A stretch of DNA of 64,000 nt from Lachnospiraceae bacterium (GCA_017430085.1 JAFRNR010000009.1:1-64000); one strand, 5' to 3'; counted from the stretch's first letter, positions 32,814 to 41,813 are shown. Notes: generated from the letters alone by a model not told the origin. Numbers and translations are program-made.

Positions 32814-35546
32814 ATGCTCCAACTCCAGAACATTACGAAGATCTACCGCAGCGGGGATATCCGGCAGACGGCGCTGGACGGCGTCAGCCTGAATCTGCGC
32901 GACAGCGAATTTGTGGCGGTGCTGGGCCCGTCGGGCTCCGGCAAGACCACGCTGCTGAACATCATCGGCGGCCTGGACCGCTACGACAGCGGGGACATGA
33001 TCATTGACGGGACCGCGACGAAGCATTACAACGACCGCGACTGGGACACCTACCGCAACCATACCATCGGCTTCGTGTTCCAGAACTACAATCTGATCCC
33101 GCACCAGAGCGTGCTGTCCAACGTGGAACTGGCCCTGACCATCGGGGGCATCTCCAAGGCGGAACGGCGGCGCCGGGCGAAGGAGGCCCTGGAGGCCGTG
33201 GGGCTGGGCGACCAGATGCGGAAGCGGCCGTCGCAGCTTTCGGGCGGGCAGATGCAGCGCGTGGCCATCGCGCGCGCCCTGGTGGGCGACCCCGGGATCC
33301 TGCTGGCGGACGAACCGACCGGCGCCCTGGACTCCGTCACCAGCGTCCAGATCATGGAACTGCTCAAGGAAGTGGCGCGCGACCGGCTGGTCGTGATGGT
33401 CACGCACAACCCGGATTTAGCGGAGCAGTACGCGACGCGTATCGTGAACCTGAAGGACGGGAAGATCGTGGGCGACAGCGACCCGTTCGACAGCGCGGAG
33501 CGCATCCGGGCCGCCACGGCGCCGCAGAAAAAGCAGAAGAAGGCGTCCATGAGCTGGATGACGTCGATGTCGCTGTCGTTCAGCAACCTGCGCACCAAGC
33601 TGGGGCGGACGCTGCTGACGGCGTTCGCGGGCTCCATCGGCATCATCGGCATCGCGCTGATCCTGTCGCTGTCCACGGGCGCGGACCAGTACATCCAGGA
33701 CATCCAGCGGGACACCATGACCTCGTACCCGATCACGATCGAGGCGGAGGCGCTGGACCTGAGTTCCTGGATGGAAATCGCCCAGAGCCGGCAGAACCGC
33801 ATGACGAACGGGCCGTCGCATCCGATGGACGCGGTCTATTCGGACAACGCCTGGCTGGAAATGCGCGCCGGGATGAGCGGGAGCGTCACGCAGAACAACC
33901 TGACGCGCTTCAAGGAATACCTGGACGACCCGTCCTCCCCCATCCATGAGCACCTGGGTGAGCACGGCGTGGTCTACAGTTATGACACCGCCTTCAACGT
34001 ATACGTGCGGGACCCGGACGGGGAGCTGATCAACACGGACGACCTGTCCGCCGTCAACAGCAACTCCTTCCTGAGCAGCCTGAATTTCGGCCGGATGGGC
34101 GGGACCCTGCTCGGCAGCAGCTCGCACAACTTCTTCGATGAAATGATGCCCGACAGCGACACGGGCCTGGTCAGCAGCACGGTCAAAAAGAATTACGAAC
34201 TGCTGACGGGGCGCTGGCCGGAAGCCTATGACGAGGCCGTCTTCATCGTCAACAATAACAACGAGATCTCGCTCCTGCCGCTGTACGCGCTGGGGTATCT
34301 GCCGGTGGCGGAATACCGGGACATCGTCGACCAGATGAACCGGAATGAAAAGGTGGAGATGGACCAGGTCTGCGTGAGCTATGACGAGATCCTGGAAAAG
34401 ACGTTTACGGTGGTGCCCGCCGCGGACCTGTATGAAGAGCAGGCGGACGGTACCTGGGCCTATATCGGGGAAGACAACCTTGCGGTGCAGAACGCCCTGA
34501 AAAACGGCATCGCGCTCAAGATCTGCGGCGTCGTCCGCAGCTCGGGCGAAGGCGTGCAGGCCCTGCTGCAGAGCTCGATCGGCTATACCAAACTGCTGAC
34601 GGATCACCTGATCCGCGAAGCGGAGAACCATCCGCTGATCCTGGCGCAGCAGGCGTCGCCGGACATCAATATCCTGAACGGCCTGTCCTTTGCGCCGGCG
34701 GACGACGCCGCGAAGGCCGCGGACGCCAGAACCTACCTGACGGGACTCGGGATCTCCGAAAAAGCCCTGTTCTACATCAGCCTGTTGCGCAACAGCGGCG
34801 CGGACGAGGCCATGATCGCGGGCCTGCAGAACCTGGGCGAGACCGGCATCGCTGCCGCGTTCGACCAGGCGCTGGAATCCGGCTTCCCGGAGGAGACCCT
34901 GGTGGCCGTGTACGACACGCTGATCACGCCGGCGAGCTACGAGGACAACCTGAAAGCCTTCGGGCTCGTCAGCCTGGACGCGCCGTCCGCCATCAATCTG
35001 TACTGCGATTCCTTCGAGGCCAAGGAGTGGGTCGCGGACGATATCAAGGCATACAACGACACCGTGGCGGAAGCGGACCGGATCACATATACGGATTACG
35101 TGGGGCTGCTGATGAGCTCTATCACGCAGATCATCGACGTGATCTCCGTGGTGCTGATCGCGTTCGTGGCGGTGAGCCTGGTCGTGTCGTCCATCATGAT
35201 CGGGATCATCACGTACATCTCCGTGCTGGAGCGCACGAAGGAGATCGGCGTGCTGCGGTCGCTGGGCGCGTCCAAGCGGAATATTTCGGAAGTGTTCAAC
35301 GCGGAGACGCTGATCATCGGCCTGATCAGCGGCCTGATGGGCATCGGCGTGGCGGAACTGCTGCTGATCCCCGGGAACAGCATCATCCATCATTATGCCG
35401 GGGACGTGGACGTCAGCGCGTTCATCCGGCCGGAGCATGCGCTGATCCTGGTCGTGCTGAGCACCGTCCTGACGCTGATCGGCGGCGTGATCCCTTCGCG
35501 GAAAGCCGCCAAGCAGGACCCGGTGGTGGCCCTGAGAACCGAATAA
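32814..35546 (+). CDS. MacB/FtsX-type ABC transporter, fused ATPase and permease
   Basis: A 910-residue single-chain transporter. Residues 1-~225 are a LolD/MacB-class ATPase: Walker A GPSGSGKTT near 39, signature LSGGQMQRVAIARAL, Walker B ILLADEPTGALD, H-loop VTHNPD. A first membrane helix lies near 270-295, a large extracytoplasmic domain (~295-755) follows, and three C-terminal helices carry the FtsX permease fold (ISVLERTKEIGVLRSLGAS). Such mechanotransmission pumps in Gram-positives handle antimicrobial peptides or envelope proteins. It starts 22 bases after the previous gene. Confidence 0.92.
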   Translation: MLQLQNITKIYRSGDIRQTALDGVSLNLRDSEFVAVLGPSGSGKTTLLNIIGGLDRYDSGDMIIDGTATKHYNDRDWDTYRNHTIGFVFQNYNLIPHQSVLSNVELALTIGGISKAERRRRAKEALEAVGLGDQMRKRPSQLSGGQMQRVAIARALVGDPGILLADEPTGALDSVTSVQIMELLKEVARDRLVVMVTHNPDLAEQYATRIVNLKDGKIVGDSDPFDSAERIRAATAPQKKQKKASMSWMTSMSLSFSNLRTKLGRTLLTAFAGSIGIIGIALILSLSTGADQYIQDIQRDTMTSYPITIEAEALDLSSWMEIAQSRQNRMTNGPSHPMDAVYSDNAWLEMRAGMSGSVTQNNLTRFKEYLDDPSSPIHEHLGEHGVVYSYDTAFNVYVRDPDGELINTDDLSAVNSNSFLSSLNFGRMGGTLLGSSSHNFFDEMMPDSDTGLVSSTVKKNYELLTGRWPEAYDEAVFIVNNNNEISLLPLYALGYLPVAEYRDIVDQMNRNEKVEMDQVCVSYDEILEKTFTVVPAADLYEEQADGTWAYIGEDNLAVQNALKNGIALKICGVVRSSGEGVQALLQSSIGYTKLLTDHLIREAENHPLILAQQASPDINILNGLSFAPADDAAKAADARTYLTGLGISEKALFYISLLRNSGADEAMIAGLQNLGETGIAAAFDQALESGFPEETLVAVYDTLITPASYEDNLKAFGLVSLDAPSAINLYCDSFEAKEWVADDIKAYNDTVAEADRITYTDYVGLLMSSITQIIDVISVVLIAFVAVSLVVSSIMIGIITYISVLERTKEIGVLRSLGASKRNISEVFNAETLIIGLISGLMGIGVAELLLIPGNSIIHHYAGDVDVSAFIRPEHALILVVLSTVLTLIGGVIPSRKAAKQDPVVALRTE

Positions 35547-35577
35547 TATCATTTGCCGAGGCGTTGATAAACCTGTG

Positions 35578-36849
35578 ATGAGAAAACGGAAAACCATAAC
35601 CATACTGGCCTGGATGCTGGCCGCCCTGCTTCTCCTGTCTTCCTGCGCGGGCGAACGCGAGATCACCGTGCCGGGCACGGACGCGACGCTGCCGGTGCTG
35701 ACCGAGCCGACGGACGGAACAGCGGAGAGCACGGAAGAAACGGCCCCGGAGCCGGTCACGACGGAGTCCCAGGCCGAAGAAACGGCCGCTCCGACGGAAG
35801 AACCGACGGAGACCGCCGCCCCCACGGAAGCGCCCGCGACGGAGCCGCCCGAAACGGAGCCGGCCCCGACGGAAGCTCCGACCGAAGCCCCGACGGAGGA
35901 AACGGGACCGGCCGCGACGGAGGACCCGGACTTTTTCAAGAGCCGCGTCCCGGATTACAGCCGCCCGGAGCGCTGGGCGTGGCTGGGTGAAGGTGAAGAC
36001 AAGCCGGCCGACCTGTTTTTCATAGGCCCTACCGTTCTGGAGGACGGGCTGTATCTCCGTCTGACGGACCAGGAAAACCTGGGATATTTCCGCACCTCGC
36101 TGGCGCAGGAGCGCGGCCTGTACGACTCCGTCTGCACGCTGTACGCGCCGTATTACCGGCAGATGTCGGTAAAAGTCTACACGTTTCCCCGGGAGGAACA
36201 GGCCTTCTGGCGGGATCAGGCCTACCGCGACGTGTCGGCGGCCTTCCGCTATTATCTGGAAAACCTGTACACGGGCAAGCCGCTGATCCTGGCCGGCTTC
36301 TCGCAAGGCGCGGAACTGGCGCTCCGCCTGATGCAGGAGTTCTTCGACCCGGATACGGCGTGGGGCGCGGCGCTGCAGGACCGGCTGGTGGCCGTGTACG
36401 CCATCGGGGCCGGGCTGCCGGAGACGATGGTCGCGGAGTATCCGTGGATGAAGCCGGCGGACAGCGCCTGGGACACGGGCGTGATCATCGCCTATGACTG
36501 CGAGCAGCCGGGCATCACGGGCTCGGTCTTGCTGCCGGCGGGCAGCCGCTCGCTCAGCATCAACCCGCTGACCTGGAGCCGCAGCACGGAACCGGCGGAC
36601 AAGAGCCTGAACAAAGGCGCCTGCTTCCTGTCCGGCGGCCAGATCTGGATGGAACTGCCGGAACTGTGCGGCTGCTACATCGAGCCGGACCGCGGCGCCC
36701 TGGTGGTCACGGGGATCAATTACGCGAGTTTCCCCACGGATTCGGACGTGCTCCCGCCGGGTAATCTGCACGAGTACGATTATCAGTTTTTCTATAGAAA
36801 TCTGCAGGAGAATGTGAGGACCAGGGTGGACCAGTTCCTGGGGAGATAA
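35578..36849 (+). CDS. DUF3089 alpha/beta-hydrolase lipoprotein
   Basis: A 423-residue exported lipoprotein. The signal peptide ends in a lipobox (LLLLSSCAGE), followed by a ~90-residue Thr/Glu/Pro/Ala-rich linker (TEEPTETAAPTEAP) that probably spans the wall. The catalytic domain has ILAGFSQGAELALRLMQEF with the nucleophile Ser near 242, typical of DUF3089 esterase-like proteins. GTG at 35575 and ATG at 35578 are both possible. It follows the MacB-like transporter by 31 bases and may share its transcript. The substrate is unknown. Confidence 0.82.
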   Translation: MRKRKTITILAWMLAALLLLSSCAGEREITVPGTDATLPVLTEPTDGTAESTEETAPEPVTTESQAEETAAPTEEPTETAAPTEAPATEPPETEPAPTEAPTEAPTEETGPAATEDPDFFKSRVPDYSRPERWAWLGEGEDKPADLFFIGPTVLEDGLYLRLTDQENLGYFRTSLAQERGLYDSVCTLYAPYYRQMSVKVYTFPREEQAFWRDQAYRDVSAAFRYYLENLYTGKPLILAGFSQGAELALRLMQEFFDPDTAWGAALQDRLVAVYAIGAGLPETMVAEYPWMKPADSAWDTGVIIAYDCEQPGITGSVLLPAGSRSLSINPLTWSRSTEPADKSLNKGACFLSGGQIWMELPELCGCYIEPDRGALVVTGINYASFPTDSDVLPPGNLHEYDYQFFYRNLQENVRTRVDQFLGR

Positions 36850-36896
36850 AGCCGCGGGGACCGGAAACACCGGCGGACGGATCTGCCATGACAACA

Positions 36897-36928
36897 AGAG
36901 GACGGCGCGGAGCCGTCCTCTCTTTATG
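36897..36928. terminator. Bidirectional terminator between DUF3089 gene and pepT
   Basis: AGAGGACGGC-gcgga-GCCGTCCTCT with a following CTTT lies between convergent genes. The core and its TGACAACAA flank recur at 53096-53137. Confidence 0.8.
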
Positions 36929-36945
36929 TCCAACCGCCTGCTGTT

Positions 36946-38151
36946 TTATAAGCGGGCGATGTTCACGATCACTTCCACCATCTTTTCCATAGCGGGCACG
37001 GAGACGAATTCGTGGATGCCGTGGAAGTTTTCGCCGCCGGTGGAGAGGTTGGGGCAGGGCAGACCCATGTAGGACAGGCGCGCGCCGTCCGTGCCGCCGC
37101 GGATGGGGACGGTGACGGGGGTGACGCCGGCGAGTTCCATGGCCTTCTGCGCGCGCATGATCACGTGCATGACAGGGAGGATCTTTTCCTTCATGTTGTA
37201 ATAGCTGTCCTTGATGTCCGCCTCGACGGTGCCGGCGCCGTATTTGTCGTTCAGGAAGGCCGCGATGCGCTGCAGCAGGGCCTTCTTTTCTTCGAATTTG
37301 CCGCGGTCGTGGTCGCGGATGATGAGCTTCAGGATGCCTTCGCTCTCGTCGGACTGCAGCTCGCAGACGTGGAAGAAGCCTTCGTAGCCTTCGGTGTGGG
37401 CCGGGGCCTGGGCGGGCGGCAGCATGGTGACCAGCTCGGTCAGGATCAGCGCCGCATTCTTCATTTTGTCCTTGGCGCTGCCGGGGTGGATGTTGATGCC
37501 GTGCACCGCGATGCGCGCGGAGGCGGCGTTGAAGTTTTCGTATTCCAGCTCGCCCAGGGCGCCGCCGTCCACGGTGTAGGCGAAGTCGCAGGCGAATTTC
37601 GCGACGTCGAAGCAGTCCGCGCCGCGGCCGATCTCCTCATCCGGCGTAAAGCCGACGGCGAGCGGGCCGTGCGGGATCTCCGGGTGCGCGAGGAGGAATT
37701 CCATCGCGGTGACGATCTCTGCCACGCCGGCTTTGTCGTCGGAACCCAGCAGCGTGGTGCCGTCGGTCACGATCAGCTCCTGGCCGATGTATTTGTCCAG
37801 GAACGGGAAGACCGCAGGCGAGAGGGCGACGCTGTCGTTCAGCGCCAGCTCGCCGCCTTTATAAACCACGCGGCGGGGCTTGATATTCGCGCCGGAGACC
37901 GCGGGCGACGTGTCCATGTGCGCGATGAACCCGATGGCGGGATCGTTCTCCCGGCCGGGCGTCGCCGGCAGGAACGCGTACACATAGCCGGTGTCATCCA
38001 TGTGCGGATCCTTCAGCCCCATCGCCTTCAGTTCCTCCGCGATATGCGCCCCGAGCAGTTTCTGATTCGGCGTGGACGGCACGGTCGCGCTGTCCTCGTC
38101 AGAGGTCGTGTCAAACGCCACGTAAGATAAAAAACGGTCGATAACGTTCAT
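36946..38151 (-). CDS. pepT: Peptidase T (tripeptide aminopeptidase)
   Basis: A 401-residue M20 family di-zinc tripeptidase. The start is taken at ATG 38151 (MNVIDRFLSYVAFDTTSDED), with AAAGGAC upstream. Metal and catalytic motifs are intact: FIAHMDTSPA, LLGSDDKAGVAEI, GFTPDEEIGRG, NIHPGSAKDKM and RGGTDGARLSYMGLPCPN with GGENFHGIHEF. It frees the N-terminal residue of tripeptides in the cytoplasm. It stands alone between a terminator and a repeat-rich gap. Confidence 0.97.
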   Translation of the reverse strand: MNVIDRFLSYVAFDTTSDEDSATVPSTPNQKLLGAHIAEELKAMGLKDPHMDDTGYVYAFLPATPGRENDPAIGFIAHMDTSPAVSGANIKPRRVVYKGGELALNDSVALSPAVFPFLDKYIGQELIVTDGTTLLGSDDKAGVAEIVTAMEFLLAHPEIPHGPLAVGFTPDEEIGRGADCFDVAKFACDFAYTVDGGALGELEYENFNAASARIAVHGINIHPGSAKDKMKNAALILTELVTMLPPAQAPAHTEGYEGFFHVCELQSDESEGILKLIIRDHDRGKFEEKKALLQRIAAFLNDKYGAGTVEADIKDSYYNMKEKILPVMHVIMRAQKAMELAGVTPVTVPIRGGTDGARLSYMGLPCPNLSTGGENFHGIHEFVSVPAMEKMVEVIVNIARL

Positions 38152-38257
38152 AATCAAAAAGTCCTTTCCCTTTGCTGCCTCAAGGATAATATATCTCCGC
38201 GGAAAAGTCCAGCGGGAAAACCCGGGCGGCCGACCGCCGGTTTTCCCATCGGACATG

Positions 38258-38350
38258 TAGGGGCCGTTGTTTCAACGGCCCGCAAAACAAGGCCATTTGG
38301 GGACGGTTCCGGGTGGCAGTGCCAGGAAGAACCGCCCCTCAGTGGTCCTG
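38258..38350. repeat. Family B hairpin followed by family A hairpin
   Basis: GGGCCGTTG-TTT-CAACGGCCC (38261-38281, preceded by GTAG) is immediately followed by a second hairpin: CCATTTGGGGACGGTTC (38293-38309) with GAACCGCCCCTCAGTGG (38329-38345) as arms around GGGTGGCAGTGCC. The 200-base gap between pepT and DUF4956 holds only these. Confidence 0.75.
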
Positions 38351-38352
38351 TT

Positions 38353-39024
38353 TCAAAGTTGCGGCGTGGTTTCGGCGTAAGGAAGAAGCTGGATCTCGAG
38401 GTTGCCGTTTTTGGTGCGGAGCTCGTCGATAAAGGCTTTTTCTTCGGCGGGGTCCTTGAGGCGGATCTGGAAGGAGAGGCGGAACATGGAGCCCATGCCG
38501 GTGGTCTTGACGCCGGCTTTCCGGACGGTCTGGCAGTAGTGGGCGAAGGTATCGTCGAAGACGTCGGAGTAGTCCAGGGATTCGGGGATGGTCACTTTCA
38601 GCATCAGTTCCGGCGCACGGTCGCGGTGCTCGAAGAGCGGCAGGAGGGAGACGAGGCTGTAGATGACGGCCATGCCGAGCAGGATGACCACGCCGTAGCC
38701 GATGTAGCCCATGCCGAAGGCGATGCCGGAGCCCATGGCGATCAGGATGCTGGCCAGCTCGTCCGCCGTGCCCTGCGCGGAACGGAAGCGGATGAGGCCG
38801 AACGCGCCGCCGATGGCTACGCCCGCGCCGATATTGCCGTTCACGAACGTGATCACGGCCGCCACGACGAAGGGCAGGATCGCCGCCACGAAGAAGAAGC
38901 GGTTGGTGGAACGGACCCGGAAGCTCATGATCCAGGCGTACAGCAGGCCCGAAACGAGGGCGGCGCCGGCCATGAGGAAGAACTGGGCGGGGGTCACGAT
39001 GGCGGAATAAACAGAGTCAAACAT
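38353..39024 (-). CDS. DUF4956 membrane protein
   Basis: A 223-residue protein with about four membrane helices in its first ~135 residues (FFLMAGAALVSGLLYAWIM, FVAAILPFVVAAVITFV, VAIGGAFGLIRFRSA, GMGYIGYGVVILLGMAVIY) and a cytoplasmic alpha/beta tail. The RFRSAQGTADELASI segment is the DUF4956 hallmark. The family nearly always accompanies VTC-domain polyphosphate polymerases, as here. Copies of the GGGCCGTTG hairpin lie on both sides of the gene in opposite orientation. Confidence 0.88.
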   Translation of the reverse strand: MFDSVYSAIVTPAQFFLMAGAALVSGLLYAWIMSFRVRSTNRFFFVAAILPFVVAAVITFVNGNIGAGVAIGGAFGLIRFRSAQGTADELASILIAMGSGIAFGMGYIGYGVVILLGMAVIYSLVSLLPLFEHRDRAPELMLKVTIPESLDYSDVFDDTFAHYCQTVRKAGVKTTGMGSMFRLSFQIRLKDPAEEKAFIDELRTKNGNLEIQLLPYAETTPQL

Positions 39025-39047
39025 GGTGGTATCCTTTCTTGGCGGGC

Positions 39048-39068
39048 GGGCCGTTGAAACAACGGCCC
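39048..39068. repeat. Family B hairpin between VTC and DUF4956 genes
   Basis: GGGCCGTTG-AAA-CAACGGCCC followed by CCTGC. It is an inverted near-copy of the 38261-38281 element (25 of 27 bases with flanks). Confidence 0.75.
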
Positions 39069-39089
39069 CTGCACAGCGGGGCGGCGCCC

Positions 39090-39800
39090 CTACATTGCGT
39101 GCTTCAGCATCTGCTGTCTATATGCTTCTCCGTATTTGGAAAAACTTGTCAGGTATATCTTTCCTTCGGACAGGGCCGAGGTCAGCCACAGGGGCATGGC
39201 CTGCTGGACCTTGATCTCGAGGATGGACCAGCCCTCGGGCAGGAGGAGGATCCCGTCCATGGAGGTCTTCAGGTCCAGATCCTGCACCCGGTAGCGCGGG
39301 GCTTCGTCTATGGTGAGCCGCAGGTCTCCGCCGGGTTCGAAATAGGCGGTGCGGTCGTAGATGATCAGGCAGGCGGGGGCCAGGTCGCGGTAGTAGTCGC
39401 GGAAATAGGTGATCTCGTGGTTGATCTGTCCGCCGCCGCAGATGTCGCCCTCCCCGTCGAAAAACTTTTTGACCAGGGGGATCGTGGTCTGCACCCGCCG
39501 CTTGTAAACGATCTTGTCCGCTTTGCGCTTGAGCTCCAGAAACACGGGCGAGTCGTCCGTGGCCAGGCCGTAGGAGCGCAGGCGGATCTTTTCCTTGAAA
39601 GCCGGCTTGTCCAGGCTGGTGCGGATGAGCCGGTAGTCCGGGGTGTCATAATAGAGCGAGGCGATGGAGGTGAGGCCGTATGCATCCGCCTCCATATGGC
39701 CTTTCAGCCGCTCCAGCAGCAGGGCTTTCTGCGCCGGCGTCAGGAGATACTTCATCTCATAGCGCTTCATCACGACGATGGGGCCGGTATCGTTCGGCAT
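39090..39800 (-). CDS. VTC-domain (polyphosphate polymerase-like) protein
   Basis: A 236-residue VTC/CYTH-fold protein: KRYEMKYLLTPAQKALLLER, IASLYYDTPDYRLIRTSLD, FKEKIRLRSYG, FLELKRKADKIVYKRRV and WSILEIKVQQAMP. The basic tunnel residues (RYEMKY, KIRLRSY, ELKRK, KRR) and the Glu pairs for metal are all present. VTC proteins polymerise ATP gamma-phosphate into polyphosphate. It lies between the histidine-kinase-like and DUF4956 genes in one operon. No CotH gene, a frequent partner, is present here. Confidence 0.88.
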   Translation of the reverse strand: MPNDTGPIVVMKRYEMKYLLTPAQKALLLERLKGHMEADAYGLTSIASLYYDTPDYRLIRTSLDKPAFKEKIRLRSYGLATDDSPVFLELKRKADKIVYKRRVQTTIPLVKKFFDGEGDICGGGQINHEITYFRDYYRDLAPACLIIYDRTAYFEPGGDLRLTIDEAPRYRVQDLDLKTSMDGILLLPEGWSILEIKVQQAMPLWLTSALSEGKIYLTSFSKYGEAYRQQMLKHAM

Positions 39801-39812
39801 GTCCTCACCCCC

Positions 39813-41324
39813 TTACAGGGACAGCTGCAGGATGAATTTTCCTGCTTCCGCCCGGGCGCTGACGCGGCCTTTCAGGGCTTTCACGCCGTCCTTCACGGAG
39901 GCCAGGCCCAGACCGGCGCCGGGGATGCCTTCCGCATTGGGCAGGCGGGTGAAGCGGTCGAAGGCGTGCTCGTAATTCCCGTCCGCCAGCAGCGCGTCGT
40001 TCGTGACGGTCAGGTGGACGCGCTGGCCGTCGCGGCTGAGCGTAAGATCCGTCTGCGGCCCGCCGAATTTCAGTGCGTTGCCCAGCAGTTCTTCGCCGAT
40101 GCGGCGCAGCAGTTCTTCGCTGCCGCTGACCGTGACGTCCGGCGTGATCTGCGCGTCCAGGCGCATGCCCTTTTCCGCGAAGCGGGGCTGATACCGCGCC
40201 GTCAGATCCGTCAGGATGGCGGAAAGATCGCACGGGGCGGCCTCTTCCTCGAAGATGGCCAGATTGCCCAGGCCGCTCACCAGGCCGGTCATTTTGCGGA
40301 CCTGGCGGTGGATGACCGTGGTGTATTCGGAAGGGCCCTGCTCGCGTTCGATCAGTTCTGCGGCGCCGTCGATCGCCGTCAGCGGGACCTTGAAGTCCTT
40401 CTCGGCGTCGGTGATGAACTGCTTCTGCTTCCGGTCCGCTTCCTCCAGCGGTGCGAACAGGCGCTTGCCGATGAAGTGCAGGAAAAGGAAGCTGACGAGC
40501 AGGCCCAGGCCCAGCCCGCAGAGGGAGATGATCAGGATGCGGCGGCAGGGGGTCAGCTCGCGGCTCTGGTCGATGACGGTCACCAGCGTGGCGTCCCCGT
40601 CCTGCCAGACCCGGTAGCGGTACGAGCCGCGGGTCCAGCCGGTGCCCTCCTTCGTCAGGGAGGCGGCCCAGTTCAGGGCTTCTTCTTCCGTGACGGCGGA
40701 GATGTTATAGGCCGTCAGGCTGCCGCTTCCGTCGGATTCGAAGCGGGCGGTGAAGTAGCGGAGGCTGTCCTGCATGTCCGGGGAGTTCGGCCCGGTCGGC
40801 GGGAAGGAAGAACTGCCCTGTCCGCCGGGGAACTGTCCGGACTGCCCGCCGGGGAACTGATCGGAACTGCCGGGAAACTGGCCGGACTGGCCGCCCGGGA
40901 ACTGATCGGAACTGCCGGGAAACTGGCCGGACTGGCCGCCGGGGAACTGCTCAGAGCCGCCCGGGAACTGATTGGATTGGCCGGACTGGCCGCCCGGGAA
41001 TTGCTGAGAACCGCCCGGGAACTGCCCCGGCTGGTCGGAAAACTGTCCCGGCTGCTGTTCCTGGCCCTGTCCGGGCTGCTGTTCCTGCCCCTGCCCGGGC
41101 TGCTGTTCCTGCCCCTGGCCCGGCTGTCCGGAAAACTTCTCCGGTACCTCATTTTCCTGCGTCCGGAACTGTCCCCGGTTCTCGGACAGCACCAGCGTCA
41201 GCTGATCCGCGTCCTCCGCGGCCATCGTGTAATTTGTGACATTGATGACGGCCAGCAGGACGGTCAGCAGGACGAAGACGGCCAGCATGGCATATAAGAC
41301 AAATCGTTTCCGCGTTTTATTCAT
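39813..41324 (-). CDS. Histidine-kinase-like membrane protein lacking the phosphoacceptor His
   Basis: A 503-residue protein: membrane helix (11-32), Gln/Gly/Pro-rich extracytoplasmic repeats (~62-175, units PGQGQEQQ and QFPGSSDQFPGGQSG), a globular sensor part, second helix (~262-285), then DHp and ATPase domains. The H-box reads FITDAEKDFKVPLTAI where relatives have FITDAgHEiKTPL: His is Lys (codon at 40398-40400). The ATP lid motifs GEELLGNALKF and GAGLGLASVKDG look intact. It cannot autophosphorylate in the usual way. It overlaps the receiver gene by eight bases. Confidence 0.88.
   Translation of the reverse strand: MNKTRKRFVLYAMLAVFVLLTVLLAVINVTNYTMAAEDADQLTLVLSENRGQFRTQENEVPEKFSGQPGQGQEQQPGQGQEQQPGQGQEQQPGQFSDQPGQFPGGSQQFPGGQSGQSNQFPGGSEQFPGGQSGQFPGSSDQFPGGQSGQFPGSSDQFPGGQSGQFPGGQGSSSFPPTGPNSPDMQDSLRYFTARFESDGSGSLTAYNISAVTEEEALNWAASLTKEGTGWTRGSYRYRVWQDGDATLVTVIDQSRELTPCRRILIISLCGLGLGLLVSFLFLHFIGKRLFAPLEEADRKQKQFITDAEKDFKVPLTAIDGAAELIEREQGPSEYTTVIHRQVRKMTGLVSGLGNLAIFEEEAAPCDLSAILTDLTARYQPRFAEKGMRLDAQITPDVTVSGSEELLRRIGEELLGNALKFGGPQTDLTLSRDGQRVHLTVTNDALLADGNYEHAFDRFTRLPNAEGIPGAGLGLASVKDGVKALKGRVSARAEAGKFILQLSL
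40830..41125 (-). repeat. In-frame tandem repeats in the kinase-like ectodomain
   Basis: Three 24-base units (about 41051-41122, encoding PGQGQEQQ) and 45-base units (about 40835-40930, encoding QFPGSSDQFPGGQSG) plus diverged copies. All units are multiples of three, so copy-number changes would keep the frame. Confidence 0.7.
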
Positions 41325-41688
41325 GATCGGTCACCTCATCGGTTTCTTTCTTCTTCAGGAGCGCCGCGGCCTGCTGCAGGAATTCATCCGGAGAAAAAGG
41401 ATAAGCCAGATAAGACAGGAGGCCGTCCCCGGAAGCGGCCGGCGCATTCTGCCCGGTGCCGAGGACCAGCAGCGGGACGCGGTCCTCCGTGATCCGCGCC
41501 GCCGTCTTTTTCAGGCTCAGCCGGGGCAGCTCCGCGTTCAGGATGATGAGATCCGGGCGGCTTTCGTCCCACAGCCGGAAGAGTTCGGCGGCGTCGAACG
41601 CCGTGGCGGCCGTATATCCTTCCAGTTCCAGCAGCCGGGAAAAGCAGAGCAGGATATCCCGGTCCGGATCAGCCAGTACGATATGCAT
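41317..41688 (-). CDS. Stand-alone receiver-like protein lacking the phosphoacceptor Asp
   Basis: A 123-residue CheY-like protein with no output domain, starting at ATG 41688. The acidic pocket survives (IVLADPDRD), but the phosphorylation-site strand reads DLIILNAELP with Asn for Asp (codon 41536-41538), and the conserved Lys of 'KPF' is Tyr (LSYLAYPFSPDEF). The Thr/Ser position may be LVLGTG. It should not be phosphorylated normally. It is the first gene of the receiver/kinase-like/VTC/DUF4956 operon, which suggests a phosphorylation-independent control of polyphosphate synthesis. Confidence 0.82.
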   Translation of the reverse strand: MHIVLADPDRDILLCFSRLLELEGYTAATAFDAAELFRLWDESRPDLIILNAELPRLSLKKTAARITEDRVPLLVLGTGQNAPAASGDGLLSYLAYPFSPDEFLQQAAALLKKKETDEVTDHE

Positions 41689-41784
41689 AAGCGGGCTCCT
41701 TTCGTGATCTGGTCCCAGCATAGCGCGGACGCGTGACGAAAAAGAGAAAGAAATGTGAACAATCGGTGATTTTTGACCGCCGGG

Positions 41785-41813
41785 TTGACGAAACCCGGGA
41801 AATCTGCTACAAA
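41785..41813 (+). promoter_or_regulatory. Promoter of the glycosyltransferase gene
   Basis: TTGACG (41785-41790) and TACAAA (41808-41813) with a 17-base spacer, 32 bases before the start codon. Confidence 0.6.

Noticed and set aside
33417-35939. 840-codon open frame antisense to the MacB-like transporter
   Set aside because: Its protein is low-complexity (Arg/His/Asp/Val-rich), has no motifs, and mirrors the codon bias of the plus-strand ABC gene, whose motifs are clear.
40800-41125. Short repeats resembling a CRISPR array
   Set aside because: They are in-frame coding repeats (Gln/Gly/Pro-rich) in a membrane protein, without unique spacers or cas genes.
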